Of a stretch of 64,000 nucleotides of DNA, positions 48,026 to 58,778 are shown one piece after another. Origin of the DNA: Mercurialis annua (Eukaryota; Streptophyta; Magnoliopsida; Malpighiales; Euphorbiaceae). Each line of letters starts with the position of its first letter. Within the stretch, counting starts at the first letter, position 1. The stretch is from NCBI RefSeq assembly GCF_937616625.2, contig NC_065576.1:1738501-1802500 (forward strand), read 5' to 3'. The position numbers and the translations under genes are program-made. Below the pieces are notes generated by a model. The model made no database searches. It was not told where the DNA came from and was given only the letters and a program-made list of their open reading frames with translations.

Positions 48026-48036
48026 AAAATATATAG
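48026..48036 (-). promoter_or_regulatory. TATA box of the zinc-finger gene
   Basis: Minus strand CTATATATTTT, about 125 bp upstream of the chosen start codon. The CT/GA-rich leader that follows (AGAGAGAATCAAG on the plus strand) is typical of plant 5' UTRs. Confidence 0.65.
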
Positions 48037-48130
48037 TTGGGTTAGAGAGAGAAAGCTAGAGAGAGAAAGAATGGAGGTGAGGTATGGGAAGAGATGCGTG
48101 GCTTGATGGCATTTGGGATGAACATGCAAA

Positions 48131-49101
48131 AAAGATTAGGTGTCAACTTCTCAAACTTCAGAGCACACAATGCAATTGCTATGTGTTGTACTATTACATA
48201 ATATGTCAAAGGCTTTTGTTATTTAGAGATATTATAATGTAAATTTTGGATTTTGGATTTTTAGATAGTGTTAAAATTATAGGGTGACATTAAAATTAGA
48301 GGTGTATGTTATTAAGTTGGCATGCAATTCTATAAAGTCCCATACTATCTGCCAAAACAATGGTTTGAATTACGTCCAAATCTTTGATCATTAAGGCGGT
48401 TTAATTCTTATCTAATTCGGATTATATTATTTATTATTTTTTAACAATTATAAACTCTTTAATTTTTTAATTTTCAGATTCGTAAATAAAATATAAATTT
48501 TTAATTTATGTTTATTTTAAAGTAGGTTGATAAGATAAACAATAAATAGTATTATTTTGGTTTAATGGCACCAAAATATAAATTTTTTATTTTTAAAAAT
48601 CTATCTAAATTTATAAAAATTATAAATCTATTTTATTAGTTTGACAAATTCACCAGCAATCTATTTACTTTAAAAAATATTAGTTTAATAATGCTTCCAT
48701 AGCGATTAAATGAAGAAATAAAAAAAAGTTGCAAACTAAGATGTTTCATAACTAAAATAAATTAATATTACCAATATTAAATTAATTTAAAAAATTAAAT
48801 AAATTTTCATTAAACTAACCAAATTGAGACAAATTTATTTAAAAAATTTGAACAGAATTTTGAAAAGTCAAAAAATTAACTTTTAACGTCATTAGACCTG
48901 TCATTTTCGAGTGATTTTTCACGGAACGGTTGTGCCATATTATTTTTATATCAAATAAATAAATTCTAAAATATTAAAATGTTCAATTAATATTAGTTGC
49001 AAGGACAACTATTTATTATTTTTTTACTAATCAATCATGAATAGTTTGATTAGTATTCTTATATTCTTAGAATTTATGAAATTTTTGAGTTTAAATATTT
49101 A
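48131..49101. other. upstream region of the zinc-finger gene and AT-rich DNA
   Basis: No gene or element recognised. Confidence 0.45.
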
Positions 49102-49115
49102 TATTTTTGTATTAT

Positions 49116-49403
49116 TTTTTTTTAACAGAGATAGATTAATTTAAACTAACTACATCTACGACATTACAAATATATACAAATTATACGCCATTCACGCCAT
49201 CCACGCCGTGTTACGTTGAATACATCGCTTTACGGGACTCGCCATTGTGGCGGGACGATGCCGCATCCGTCGCTTCTAACGCTTGTAGCCTTCTCCATAA
49301 ATCTTCAATAATCTTCATCTTCTTTGTCCACAAGGGGATTCGAACCCACGCCCCTTGAGACTTGATGCCTCACTCTTAACCAACTGAGCTAGAGATCATT
49401 GGC
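49116..49403 (-). mobile_element. tRNA-derived SINE with 14-bp target duplication
   Basis: On the minus strand: box A TAGCTCAGTTGG (49380-49391) and box B GGTTCGAATCC (49336-49346) with tRNA-like spacing, then a 190-bp unrelated body and an A tail. Exact 14-bp duplications TATTTTTGTATTAT flank it (49102-49115 and 49404-49417). The tRNA-like head is not a tRNA gene because it lacks a matching acceptor stem and is joined to a retroposon body. Confidence 0.9.
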
Positions 49404-49417
49404 TATTTTTGTATTAT

Positions 49418-49944
49418 CATTTTTATATAATGCTTGTAAGAAAATAATTTATTTCATATTATGTAGCGCTCTAGTTTATTGAGCCACCAATAAATAAAAA
49501 TAAAAGTTGTCCTCTATTAGGAAATTTTTTTCTTCTTGCATAAAGTATTGGTACTAGTGAACTTATAAAACAACAATTTTGTTATCATTGTAAAATGTTC
49601 TTTATATTAATCAAGTTTTGGAACTCTATAGATTCTTTGCCAAATACAGAAAATATATGGTCGATCAGAAAAATAGAAAATCTATTTACAAAATTAGTGA
49701 TAAGAAGGACAAAAATATTCTCACAAGTCTTACACTCAACACTTGTTTGTAACTGTCTCAAAACACCAATTTGGTATGATGAATTTATTGGTAAGAAAGA
49801 ACCATCTCATCCTTGTGTTCACATATACTCACAATAGTTTTGCACCATTGATTTTTGATTTCACTACTTTTTCTTATAGAGATTGAAATTTGCTAGGTTA
49901 GGTATTAGAGGTAGAATTTTATGTTACTTCGACCGAAACAACAG
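49418..49944. other. intergenic DNA, no gene seen
   Basis: An 80-codon frame at 49595-49837 has no recognisable domain and no gene-like context. Confidence 0.4.
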
Positions 49945-49980
49945 ACTGTAATGAGCAAGTGAGTGTTTGGCCTGATGGCC

Positions 49981-52132
49981 GGGTTTTTGATAAATTTGTT
50001 CCCCTTCTTTTATACAAATTCCGAATTTGTGCCTCTAAATTAAAAAATTATAAATTTATGCTTAGGGACCCACCTATCCGTAATAAGCCATTGCGGGCTG
50101 GTACCAGCCCGCAATGGCTTATTGCGGGCTGCCTCTTAATCCAGCTAATTAGCTAATCAATTGAATTAAGAGGCAGCCCGCAATTAGCAATTACGGGCTC
50201 CTTTATCATTAATGCCATATTGCATCACATAGTTAACTTTATTCATTTCCTTTCTATTTTGTATTGCTTTCTTTAGTGCCCTGGTTGGATTTTGAAAATT
50301 TGGCTTATAAATGCATCAACCCTATTTCTCCTTCATTTTCAAATTTACACTATATAAAAAATAATAAAACTCAAAAATCTAACAGATAGTGATTATATTG
50401 TAATTAAGTAGTAATTGAATTTTGAATAAAGTAACATAACCATTTCCTAAAAAAATAAAGTAACATAATCATTGATGTTGAATTTAAATTTTAATTATAG
50501 TAAAGTGGCGTAAATAATATAGAAGTATTTATCTGGTTAAACGTCGAAAATGCAACAAAAAATAATAAAAAATAAATTATTGACTATTAATATAATAAAA
50601 AAATGAGATCAGTTTACAATTTTTCACGACTTGTTATATTATTTTATTTTTATTTTTTCATAAGTTTTTTCTTATTGAATATAAATTATAAAAATCATTT
50701 GCACTTGAAGTAGAAAAGTCCAAATTGATAAAACTTAAACTTTGAAGAAAGTGGATGCAAATTTCTAAATTAATTTCAAAGTTAGATTGATCACTTTACA
50801 GAATAATGTTCCAAATGTCACCTACTCCTTGCTAATGTTTTTAAAAAGAATTATTTTTGGATGGTTTAACTAACTATGGTACCAATCAAAAGCTATAAGT
50901 TATACATTAACATAATATTATTATTGGCTTAAAGTCATTTATAAAATTAAGAATAACATTACCATCACTTAACCAATTAACCAGTTAAAGGTGCTTTGGT
51001 TTACAATGACAGCATTAGTACTAAATGACATACTCATTAATCTAACTTTTTATTTTCATTGTTCAACTTTTAATCATAAAATTAAATTTAAAAATCTATT
51101 TAGTTCAAAACAAATAATGATATACTTTTGTGAATTATATTTTAAATTAAAATTTCTGATGCTTCTAAAGTTTTAATAATAAAGGATATAAAAATGTTTA
51201 ATCATTTAAAAATATTTTACTATTTTGACTTTTTTATTTATATCCCAAGTTTTTAAAGTCGTTAATCTTATCTCATTTTTTAATTTTTAGTTCTAGATAT
51301 ATTTATTTTTTAAATTGGAGTTTTTCCATTTTGTTCATATTCGACACTTAAACTAAATAAACTTCTAATATTATAAAACTTACATTAAAATTGAGGCTAT
51401 GTGTAAAATGTAAAGGAATATTGAATCTTATTCCAAGTTTAAAAAACTCCAATTTGAAAAATGGATGCATTTAAAACAGAAAATTAAAAAATGAGTTAAA
51501 CTTGACAATTTTAAAAATTTAGGGTTTAAACAAAAAAAATAAAAAATATGAAATATTTTTAAATGATCAAGCCATTAAAAAAAACTATAATATGTATTGT
51601 ATTTTAAATTGTTTATAAATAAATGTTTGAGATAAATATTACAATAAAGACAATACAATTTATGAAATTCAGTATCTTTGAGTTTGAATCTACAGGCAAT
51701 GGAATTTTGGTTTTCAAAATTTAAGAAAAAACTTGTATAAATTTCGGAAAGCCATATTTTGTATAAATCGGAAAGCAATGAAATAATGGGATTGATGCAT
51801 TTATAAGCCAAATTTTCAAAGTCCAAACAAGGCACTGAAAAAAGCAATATAAAATAGAAAGGAAATGAATAAAGTTGACTTATGTAATGCAACATGGCAT
51901 TAATTGATAAAGGAGCCCGCAAAGGCTTATTGCGGGCTGCCTCTTAATTCAACTGATTAGCTAATCAGCTGGATTAAGAGGCAGCCCGCAATAAGCCATT
52001 GCGGGTCGGTACCAGCCCGTATTGGCTTATTGCGGGCCGGTGGGTCTCCAGGCATAAATTTAGAATTTTTTAGTTTGGGGACACAAATTCGGAATTTGTA
52101 TAAAAGAGGGGGAACAAATTTGTCAAAAACCC
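49981..52132. mobile_element. non-autonomous MULE with long inverted repeats
   Basis: Ends GGGTTTTTGATAAATTTG and CAAATTTGTCAAAAACCC, with an exact 9-bp duplication CTGATGGCC (49972-49980 and 52133-52141). The terminal inverted repeats run about 350 bp at high identity (49981 to about 50330, and about 51780 to 52132) and contain nested palindromes built on GCCCGCAATAAGCC. The 1.4-kb centre is AT-rich without a transposase. Confidence 0.92.
50082..50123. repeat. perfect 42-bp palindrome inside the MULE arm
   Basis: Centred on GGTACC between 50102 and 50103, both 21-nt arms match without a mismatch (AATAAGCCATTGC... outward). A second stem of GGGCTGCCTCTTAAT / ATTAAGAGGCAGCCC follows at about 50125-50185. 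The partner arm at about 51915-52035 keeps both structures with a few substitutions. Confidence 0.9.
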
Positions 52133-52569
52133 CTGATGGCCAACCTCACAGTTGCATTTGCAGAGGGTGTGGGTTCGACCCATTTCTCTGCCAGTCAGTA
52201 GGCTGAAAATGAATTTTTAGAAATTAACACTAACATTTAACACCTAACCTAGTGTAATTCTATCTTCGTTTAAAAAAAAACTGTAATGATGTTCTAAAAT
52301 AAAACTAAAATTTATTCTTAGAGAGGTGTAAAAAAATAGATGGTTATATGGAAGGATATAAAAATTAAAAAAAAATTATTTAGAGGATTAAAAAGTCAAG
52401 AATTTTTTAATTAAGGACAATTTTTCTTTGAAAAAATAGGGCCTAATGCCTCTACTAGCCCTCCCTATCTCGGTCCCTGTTGAGTCCTGATCGAACCTGT
52501 AATCTCAAAAACAAATTTGGAGAGTCTAACCACTTGAGTCAGATCTTATTTGTCACTATTTTATTAATT

Positions 52570-53220
52570 ATTAATTGATGGAGTCTGTCTTCTGATCCTG
52601 TTGATTAGACCTACAAAACAGGATAGATAGCCAGTCAGACGATGGTTATTCGGACAACTCTTCGATACTAAAATCAGTTTTTTGAGCAGTGTCTAAGCGT
52701 ATTGAATGTAATTGTGTTTTTAAACATTACCTCAAACTTTTTATATAATAATAATGGAGAGAATACTTACTTGAATTCAAATAGTAAAGTGATTTTTATT
52801 TAATAACCTTGTGTTTGAATAGGAAAGTGATTTCTTATTCAAAAGAAATCTTATTCAGGAATATTTTTCTAAATAAGTTTATTTTTTAAATAGAATTTGT
52901 CTCCGAATAGAAAAGTGATCGAGTATATTCGATCTTTTAAATATTATTATTCATGTAATTAGGTCTCTGACGACGTGCTTTGTCGTAGATTCCATATACT
53001 GACCGAATCCTCTTGTGATCGGTTTTGCTGGATATTCGGGTCAATCCCTTTTAAATCTTTAAACATGGCAAGTTTCGTAGATTCGAGCACTGCTACCATT
53101 CGGCTTCGCCTTGGGCGAGGTCCGAGATTCACCCGGAAGGACAGATCCTATACGACTCGATCTTATTATACTTATGTTGGAATTCAGTTTCTATCATTAA
53201 TCAACCAATTATAATAAAAA
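52570..53220. repeat. dispersed LTR-like repeat, copy B
   Basis: Colinear with 13080-13640: TGATGGAG, GACGATGGTTATTCGGACAA, TATTGAATGTAATTGTG, CTCAAACTTTTTATATAAT and GAATAGGAAAGTGA words in the same order. The part after 52965 (CGACGTGCTTTGTCG to GGACAGATCC) is GC-richer and has a 79-codon frame without a known domain. Confidence 0.45.
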
Positions 53221-54052
53221 TGATTTTCTTCTATTGGTTTGATCATTCAAATATATCTCGCCTTTCCGAGTTTGTTTTATTTATGACTCTACATTTTAAA
53301 ATACTCAATTTTAGCTCATTTTTTAATTTTCAGTTTTAATTATAGCCATTTATTTAAATTGGAGTGAAAAGTAGATTCAAATATCTCTTTCATATGTTTA
53401 AATTTTTTCATAATAAATATGCAAATAACAACATGAAGCAATATAAAAAGACGGAAGTTATAATATTAACAAAGAAACTCATACTATGAAAAAAATGAAA
53501 GTAATTTTTTAGAAAGATTGACAACATAGTTTAATTTGTAGTTTAAAAATTATATATTAAGTTTTTTTATTTCTAAAGTTGATTTTAAATATGCAGTTGA
53601 TTTTATTTTTTGTATGTAAAAATAAAAATATAATTCAAGTTTATAAGTTTCTTTATTGTTTATTGTTTATTTTTTAATTTATACTTTATATTTTAATATA
53701 TTAATTTATTTTCATTATCTTTTTTCAAATTTTTCTCTTTTTTTGAAACAGTAAAAAAGTGTTTTTTAGAAGATTTAAAATAATTTAATTTAAAATTAAA
53801 ATTTCAATAATTATATAAAGTAAGGAGTTAGATTTTTAATTTTCATAAAAAATATTATATGAAAAATATAAAACTGAGATGTTAAAGAGATTAAACTGAA
53901 AACTGGGGGGTTAGATGAGTAAAGGTTTACACAATTAGGAATTGAAATATATCTTAACTATATAACACATCCATTTAAGTTCTGGTTTTAAAATGCAATC
54001 ACACGTCAATTTTTGTTTGTAACCAAATGCTTGTCCCAGCTAAATAAGAGGG
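53221..54052. other. AT-rich intergenic DNA, no gene seen
   Basis: Nothing recognised. Confidence 0.45.
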
Positions 54053-54060
54053 GTTAAAAC

Positions 54061-54393
54061 CAGTGTTTTAAAAACCAAACCGGTGGCCGAACCGGTGAAG
54101 CCACCGGTTTCCGGTTCAACCGGTTTAACCGGTTCAATGACCGGTTCAACCGATTTAATAAATTTAAAAAAATTAAAAAAAATTCTGGTTAACCGGTTTT
54201 TTACCGGTTCAACCGGTTCAACACCCGGTTTTTTACCGGTTCAATCCGGTCCAATCCGGTTCAGCCCGGTCCAACCCGGTCCAACCCGGTCCAATCAAAA
54301 GATCCGGTTTTTCACCTTTTCAGACCGGACCACTGACCGGTTCGCGGTTCAACCGGTCCGACCGGCCGGTCCGGTCCGGTTTTTAAAACACGG
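54061..54393. mobile_element. hAT-like MITE rich in CCGGTTCAACC words
   Basis: Ends CAGTGTTTTAAAAACC and GGTTTTTAAAACACGG, flanked by an exact 8-bp duplication GTTAAAAC (54053-54060 and 54394-54401). The interior is made almost wholly of variants of CCGGTTCAACC and GGTCCAACCC. A 108-codon frame through it encodes only Thr/Gly/Ser/Pro repeats and is not a gene. Confidence 0.85.
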
Positions 54394-54401
54394 GTTAAAA
54401 C

Positions 54402-55285
54402 AATTATAAAATGACACTTTTAGAAGTTAGGTTGGTAAAAATTACAAAATGAGATGTTTAACAGGTTAAATTGAAAATTGAAGGGCTATATGGATAAATG
54501 AATACAAGTTCAGGGATAAAAAAAATGTATCAAATCTATTGTCTACATATATGTACACCTCATATGCACAAGTACCAAACGAATAATGAGGGAGATATCA
54601 TCTTTGTTTGCAATCCTAATGCTTACAAATTTGATTGGGAACTATCAATTACACTCGCACAAACTAAAATGAATAAGATTTCTTGTAGCTATACTACATG
54701 CAATCACATATATTTTGAATGTTTTCCTGCGAAATTAATTATGTATGCATCTAACAAAATTAATGAAGGGATTAATCATAAAATTATTAGAATAAATCAC
54801 TTAATTTTTAAAAATACACCCTAGGCGTAAAAATCTAATCTTTATCTAAAATATAATAAAAAACATCTTTTATACTTTTATTTTACCTATAAAAAATACA
54901 TTGGAAATCATATATGTCGTCGATATATTTTTGATAATATCTGATACAGAAAGGACAAGCGATAAATTTTAGATGTTGAATGAGAATTTAGATACTAAAA
55001 GCCAATTTTTTTTTAAAAAAACTATATTTTTAAAAAAATTCAACCGGTTTTTAAGTATATTTTTTAGTTTTCTGAATATCTTAAAATTTGGTAGGAGGAG
55101 TCGATCACAAACTCAGCAATCCTAAACAAAGTTGGGCCTGGCTTTTGTTTCGGCCTAACCAGTCTCTTGCCAATACATGATCATGGGTCAATCCAATCAG
55201 ACTTCACTTTTTTTTTGATATAAATTCAGAAGACTGATTGGAATTTAATATTTACTATTCAAATTTAATGTATGCAAAATCTAGC
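54402..55285. other. intergenic DNA, no gene seen
   Basis: A 108-codon frame at 54498-54824 has no recognisable domain; its codon use and AT-rich setting argue against a gene, but it cannot be excluded. Confidence 0.4.
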
Positions 55286-55294
55286 TAAAAAATT

Positions 55295-57630
55295 GAGAAA
55301 ATTAAGATAATACTCTATTTTTTAAAATAATTTGATTTCCTACCTCAATAAGGAAAAAATAGAGAAAATACCTCATTATTTTAATGCTTTTATTTTTTTA
55401 CTCTAAAGCATGTTTATATTATGATTATACCTACTTTTTATTATTTTTTTACTCCAAGTATATATTTTTACTCTTATCATATGACAACTGTCATATTTTC
55501 ACATTTTCTTTCTCTCTCCTCTCTCCTCTCTCTTCTTCTTCTTCTTCTTCTTCTTTCTCTTCTTTTCTGTTCTTCGTCAAATTTTTTTTCTTATTTCTTC
55601 TTTTCTTCTTCACTTTTTTCTTTCTTCTATGTCGTTCCTTCATCGCTACGCGCCGTTTTTTCGTCGCTCCACCGTCGCTCCATTGTTCTTTCATTCTTTA
55701 TTTTAGCAAACTTTTCTTTAATTCATGGTGATTATTGCGATTTTTTAACATTCAAATATAAATAAATTACTCTTAATTTTTTTTTTCAATTTTAGATCTA
55801 AAAATCTGCATGAAAAAACGATATTATGATGAAAAAAACAATTTTCTGCATAAAAAACGATTTTCTGCAACAAACAGCATCTGATTATCATATGATTATC
55901 ATAACACTGCAGAAAAAATGATTTTTTATATATATAAAAAAAACAGTCTCTGATTATCATATGAGTATCACTGTATTATCATGTTGTTATCATAAAACTG
56001 CATAAAGAAAGATTTTTTTAAAAAAATTGATTATCATGTTGTTATCACTGTATTACCATCTCATTATCATAATATAATCATATGATACCGACATGATAAT
56101 GTATTATTGTACCTAAATGATAATGTTATGACATAATAAAATTATGATAATAGTATGATAATATGATACCTATATGAAAAAAATTACATAAAAATTATGA
56201 TAACGGGATGATAATGTGAAAAAAATAATATGATAATGAAGTATAATAAGGTCATGTTAACATACTATTATCGTCACCTTATCATCTTATTATCATAATT
56301 TTTTTGTAATTATTTTTTTAATACATGTATCATATTATCATACTATTATCTTCACGTTATCATCTCGTTATCATAATTTTTTTGTAATTATTTTTTTCAT
56401 ACATGTATCATATTATCATACTATTATCTTTACATTATCATCTCATTATCATAATTTTTATGTGATTTGTTTACATATAGGTATCATATTATTATACTAT
56501 TATCATAACTTTATTATTTTATTATCATCTGGTTATCATACTGGTGTCATGAATCTTTTTATAATTCTATTTTCACGTACGTTATCATCCAGTTATAATA
56601 AATTTATCAATAATTCATTATCATCTAATTATCATACTCCAGTGTTATGATAACGATATGATAATCAGAAACTATTTTATCATACATTATCATAGATATT
56701 ATCATATATTTACCATAAATATTATCATCTCGTTATCATATGACACTATTTCTGTATTTTTTTTCTAATATAGATATCATATTATCATACTATTATCATA
56801 ACTTTATTATTTAATTATCATATGATTATCACTGATTTCATGAATTTTTTTGTAAGTATATTTTCACGTACGTTATCATCCAATTATCATAACTTTATCA
56901 TACTTTGTTATCATCTAGTTATCATAGTGTTACAATGCAGTGATACTTATATGATAATCAGACGTTGTTTTTTTATAAAAAAAATATTTTTCTCTTCAGT
57001 TTTATGATAATAGCATGATAATGCAGTGATAATCATATGATAATCAGATGCTGTTTTTCTGCAGAAAATCGTTTTTTTGTGCAGAAAATCGTTTTTTTCA
57101 TCATAACATCGTTTTTTTTGCAGATTTTTATATCTAAAGTTAAAAAAATCAAGATTAATTTATATAGATCTGAAAGTTAAATTAAATTGTATTTATTACC
57201 ACGAATTAAGAAAAAAATCGCTAAAATCAAATATGAAAGAACGAAGGAGCGACGACGTAACGATGGCGGAGCAACGGCGGATCGATGAAGGAACGACGAC
57301 GGAAAAAAGAATAAAAATGGAGAAGAAAAGAAGAAGAAAAAAGAAAAAGATGAAGAAAAATGGCGATAAAAAAAAAGCAGAGAAGAGAAAGAGAGAAGAA
57401 AGAGAAAGAGAACAAAAAAATGACAGGTGGTATAATAAAATATGAGTAGAGTAAAAGAAATAGGATTAGAGTAAAATAATAATAAAAAGTAGGTATAATT
57501 CTAATATAAACATGTTATAGAGTAAAAAAAATAACTATATTAAAAGGGTGAGGTATTTTTTCTATCTTTTTCTTATTGAGGTAGGAAATCATATTATTTT
57601 TAAAAAGAGAGTATTTTTCCTAATTTTCTC
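55295..57630. mobile_element. non-autonomous MULE with ATTATCATA-repeat hairpin
   Basis: Ends GAGAAAATTAAGATAATACTC and AGTATTTTTCCTAATTTTCTC are inverted and flanked by an exact 9-bp duplication TAAAAAATT (55286-55294 and 57631-57639). Arms contain a CT-rich tract with (CTT)n at 55500-55620, mirrored by a GA-rich tract at 57290-57420. The 1.3-kb middle consists of ATTATCATA and CATGATAAT words whose orientation flips near the centre. Frames in the CT/GA tracts encode low-complexity Ser/Phe or Lys/Arg/Glu runs and are not genes. Confidence 0.88.
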
Positions 57631-57652
57631 TAAAAAATTTCAGATCAATATA

Positions 57653-58282
57653 CAGTCGACCCTCTGATAATTAATACACATGGTGGATCAAAAATTTATT
57701 AATTATTAGAATTATTAATTTATTGAATTTATATAAAAAAATTATAAAAGATATTTTAAAACATTTACATTAATAGACCTAATATTAATATTATATTATA
57801 AAAAAAACTAACTAAATACACTTTAAAATCACTCAATTTAAAAATAATAATTTTATATTCAATTTAAAAAATATCAATTGATATCAAACTAAAAAATAAT
57901 TATTAAAAAGTTGTATTCATAAAATAAAATAATTTTTAATATTTTTTATATTAGAGATATTTTACTTACTTTAATTTGTTTATCTAATAACTTCTTTTAA
58001 AATTTCTCAAAAGAATAAAAAAATCATAATTTGATGGTATTTTAACTTCCACTTTATGAATTAAGGTTAGTATCGCCTCAAATAAATCATCAATTGTTAT
58101 ATATTTCTTTAAAAAAATCTCTCTAATAATTAATATTCATGTAGAATATATTTAAAATTTTATTAATTATTAAATAATAAAATTATTAATTATCCGACGT
58201 GGAACAAAGTTGGTTCTCTCAATTTTCTATTAATTATTAGAATTATTAATTTATAGAATATTAACTATTAGAGGTTCGACTG
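57653..58282. mobile_element. pogo/Emigrant-like Tc1-mariner MITE
   Basis: Ends CAGTCGACCCTCTGATAATT and AACTATTAGAGGTTCGACTG are inverted (three to four mismatches) and flanked by TA (57651-57652 and 58283-58284). The terminal pattern CAGT..ACCTCT.ATAATTAATA is that of the plant Emigrant/Lemi group. Interior AT-rich and non-coding, 630 bp. Confidence 0.85.
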
Positions 58283-58284
58283 TA

Positions 58285-58778
58285 CAATTTAAACAATAGT
58301 AAAAAAAATTCAAACGTAACACAGGTTCAAAATCATACGTGCACCGAATTTGATAAAAACATTAAATGTCTGAGCTCTATCGAAGCGGATCGGACCTAAA
58401 TTGATACCCAACTCATGAACCGGTCTAGTCTAACAAAAAGCACCAAATTATATGGTTTCTTTCAGGAAAAAATTGGGTAAACACATTCCAGGCTAGGCTT
58501 AAAGCTAGATGAAAAATCTCAGCCTGAAACTAAGGTCAGCCCGGGATTTGACGCTTTTAAAAATTAATAATTAAATTAAAATTCTACATTTAATTAATAA
58601 TTTTACATGATGGGTGAATACCTCTATTTTAATAAAATTTCTAGCTGTTTTATTTGCTTTATAACACATAATAACAAGATATAGAAACTAGTAATGAAGA
58701 CAAGTTTTTATATGCACACACATGCTGCTTATGATATTTTACAATTTAAAGGATTGATGATCTAATTGCTCGTAAATA
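58285..58778. other. 3' flank of the PP2C gene
   Basis: Must include the 3' UTR of the minus-strand PP2C gene (about 58600-58778). Nothing else recognised. Confidence 0.45.

Larger units (their letters stand above)
49955..52279 (+). mobile_element. SINE split by a Mutator-like element
   Basis: The two pieces 49955-49980 and 52142-52279 join to a 164-bp SINE: GAGTGTTTGGCCTGATGGCC as box A region, GGTGTGGGTTCGACCC as box B, ACCTAGTGTAATTC near the 3' end and a run of A. The outer target duplication ACTGTAATGA is exact (49945-49954 and 52280-52289). A 2.15-kb Mutator-like element sits in the box A region. Confidence 0.85.

Noticed and set aside
49336..49403. tRNA gene on the minus strand
   Set aside because: Box A and box B are good, but the acceptor stem does not pair and the sequence continues into a SINE body with A tail and target duplication.
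54083..54409. 108-codon protein rich in Thr, Gly and Pro
   Set aside because: It is a translation of tandem CCGGTTCAACC words inside an hAT-like MITE with an exact 8-bp duplication.
55384..57445. Ser/Phe-rich and Lys/Glu/Arg-rich frames
   Set aside because: They arise from the CTT and GAA tracts in the arms of a MULE; low complexity and no homologous domain.
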